Below are positions 5,975 to 6,216 of a stretch of DNA of 6,216 nucleotides, piece by piece. This DNA is from an uncultured Opitutaceae bacterium (GTDB lineage Bacteria > Verrucomicrobiota > Verrucomicrobiia > Opitutales > Opitutaceae). Where the stretch lies: the NCBI GenBank assembly GCA_937128785.1, contig CAKZMS010000148.1, forward strand, positions 1-6,216. The letters run 5' to 3'. The number at the start of each line of letters is the position of its first letter. Within the stretch, counting starts at the first letter, position 1. Position numbers and translations under genes: made by a program. The notes beneath the pieces are model-generated. The model was not told the DNA's origin. It searched no databases and worked only from the letters and a program-made list of their open reading frames with translations.

Positions 5975-6216
5975 ATGAAAACATTCCTCGCCAAAAAGGA
6001 AACCGTGCAACCCAAGTGGCATATTGTCGATGCCGAGGGTCAGGTGCTTGGCCGCCTGGCGGTGAAGATCGCCAACGTTCTGCGCGGTCGCCACAAGTCC
6101 ACTTACACGCCACATGTCGACACGGGTGACTACGTCATTGTCGTCAACGCCGAGAAGGCCGTCGCGACCGGTAAGAAGGAAGACCAGAACAAGGATACGT
6201 TCTTCTCCGGCCCTGT
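5975..6216 (+). CDS. rplM: 50S ribosomal protein L13, N-terminal 80 residues (runs off the right edge)
   Basis: ATG 5975, in frame to the window end with no stop; 80 full codons plus two bases. E. coli L13 has 142 residues, so a little over half is present. L13 is an early-assembling protein of the large ribosomal subunit that binds 23S rRNA. Diagnostic segments are the N-terminal [19 protein letters not shown] (about residues 15-33), [19 protein letters not shown] (36-54) and VIVVNAEK (54-61), followed by a TGKK segment as in other L13 proteins. rpsI (S9) usually follows rplM in bacteria and would be expected beyond the window. No Shine-Dalgarno is present: the bases before the ATG are pyrimidine-rich (CTCTTTTCCC). 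The candidate promoter suggests a very short leader. Confidence 0.96.
   Translation, partial: MKTFLAKKETVQPKWHIVDAEGQVLGRLAVKIANVLRGRHKSTYTPHVDTGDYVIVVNAEKAVATGKKEDQNKDTFFSGP

Noticed and set aside
1..6216. CRISPR array, transposase, integrase, tRNA, rRNA or defence genes
   Set aside because: I saw no regularly spaced repeats, no terminal inverted repeats, no cloverleaf-like stretch and no matching protein motifs on either strand.

Overview
The window looks like ordinary bacterial chromosome, GC-rich and densely coded. Most of it is conserved housekeeping genes, plus a predicted hexosaminidase and a small outer-membrane protein. The outer-membrane protein implies a diderm (Gram-negative) organism. 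The combination of a TorF/Gcw_chp-type putative porin, an E. coli-type transaldolase, a DUF423-cca pair and the N-terminus of L13 suggests Verrucomicrobiota, perhaps Opitutae. That placement is an impression from protein style and has not been tested. I found no mobile element, CRISPR array, tRNA, rRNA or defence system.

Layout. Positions 1-277 (+) hold the last 91 codons of an S9-type prolyl oligopeptidase/alpha-beta hydrolase, entering from the left edge. From 4999 down to 284, four genes run on the minus strand. First is a DUF423 membrane protein (4999-4616). Next is a CCA tRNA nucleotidyltransferase (4619-3219), which shares a 4-base GTGA overlap with the DUF423 gene. Then comes transaldolase (3201-2257), 17 bases further on. 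Last, after an intrinsic terminator (2230-2201), is a GH20-like beta-N-acetylhexosaminidase (2197-284). On the plus strand, divergent from DUF423, is a signal-peptide-bearing small porin-like beta-barrel (5165-5845) with a strong terminator (5874-5912). Ribosomal protein L13 (rplM) begins at 5975 and runs off the right edge.

How the genes fit together. DUF423, cca and transaldolase are probably one transcript, combining tRNA 3'-end maturation or repair with the non-oxidative pentose phosphate pathway. The GH20 gene may be expressed by read-through of the transaldolase terminator, because the terminator T-tract sits almost directly on its start codon and I see no separate promoter. rplM must have its own promoter in the short gap after the porin terminator.

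Three start sites differ from the longest open frame. I place transaldolase at an ATG (3201), not the upstream TTG. I place cca at a GTG (4619) with a good Shine-Dalgarno, not an ATG 165 bases upstream. I place DUF423 at an ATG (4999), not a TTG.

The observations most worth a second look are these: the mature porin has one basic residue against about 32 acidic ones; a small open frame ending in three Tyr codons overlaps the porin start by ATGA; a terminator abuts the GH20 start codon; and there are inverted repeats ahead of both the porin and rplM. None of these amounts to evidence for a new biological system.
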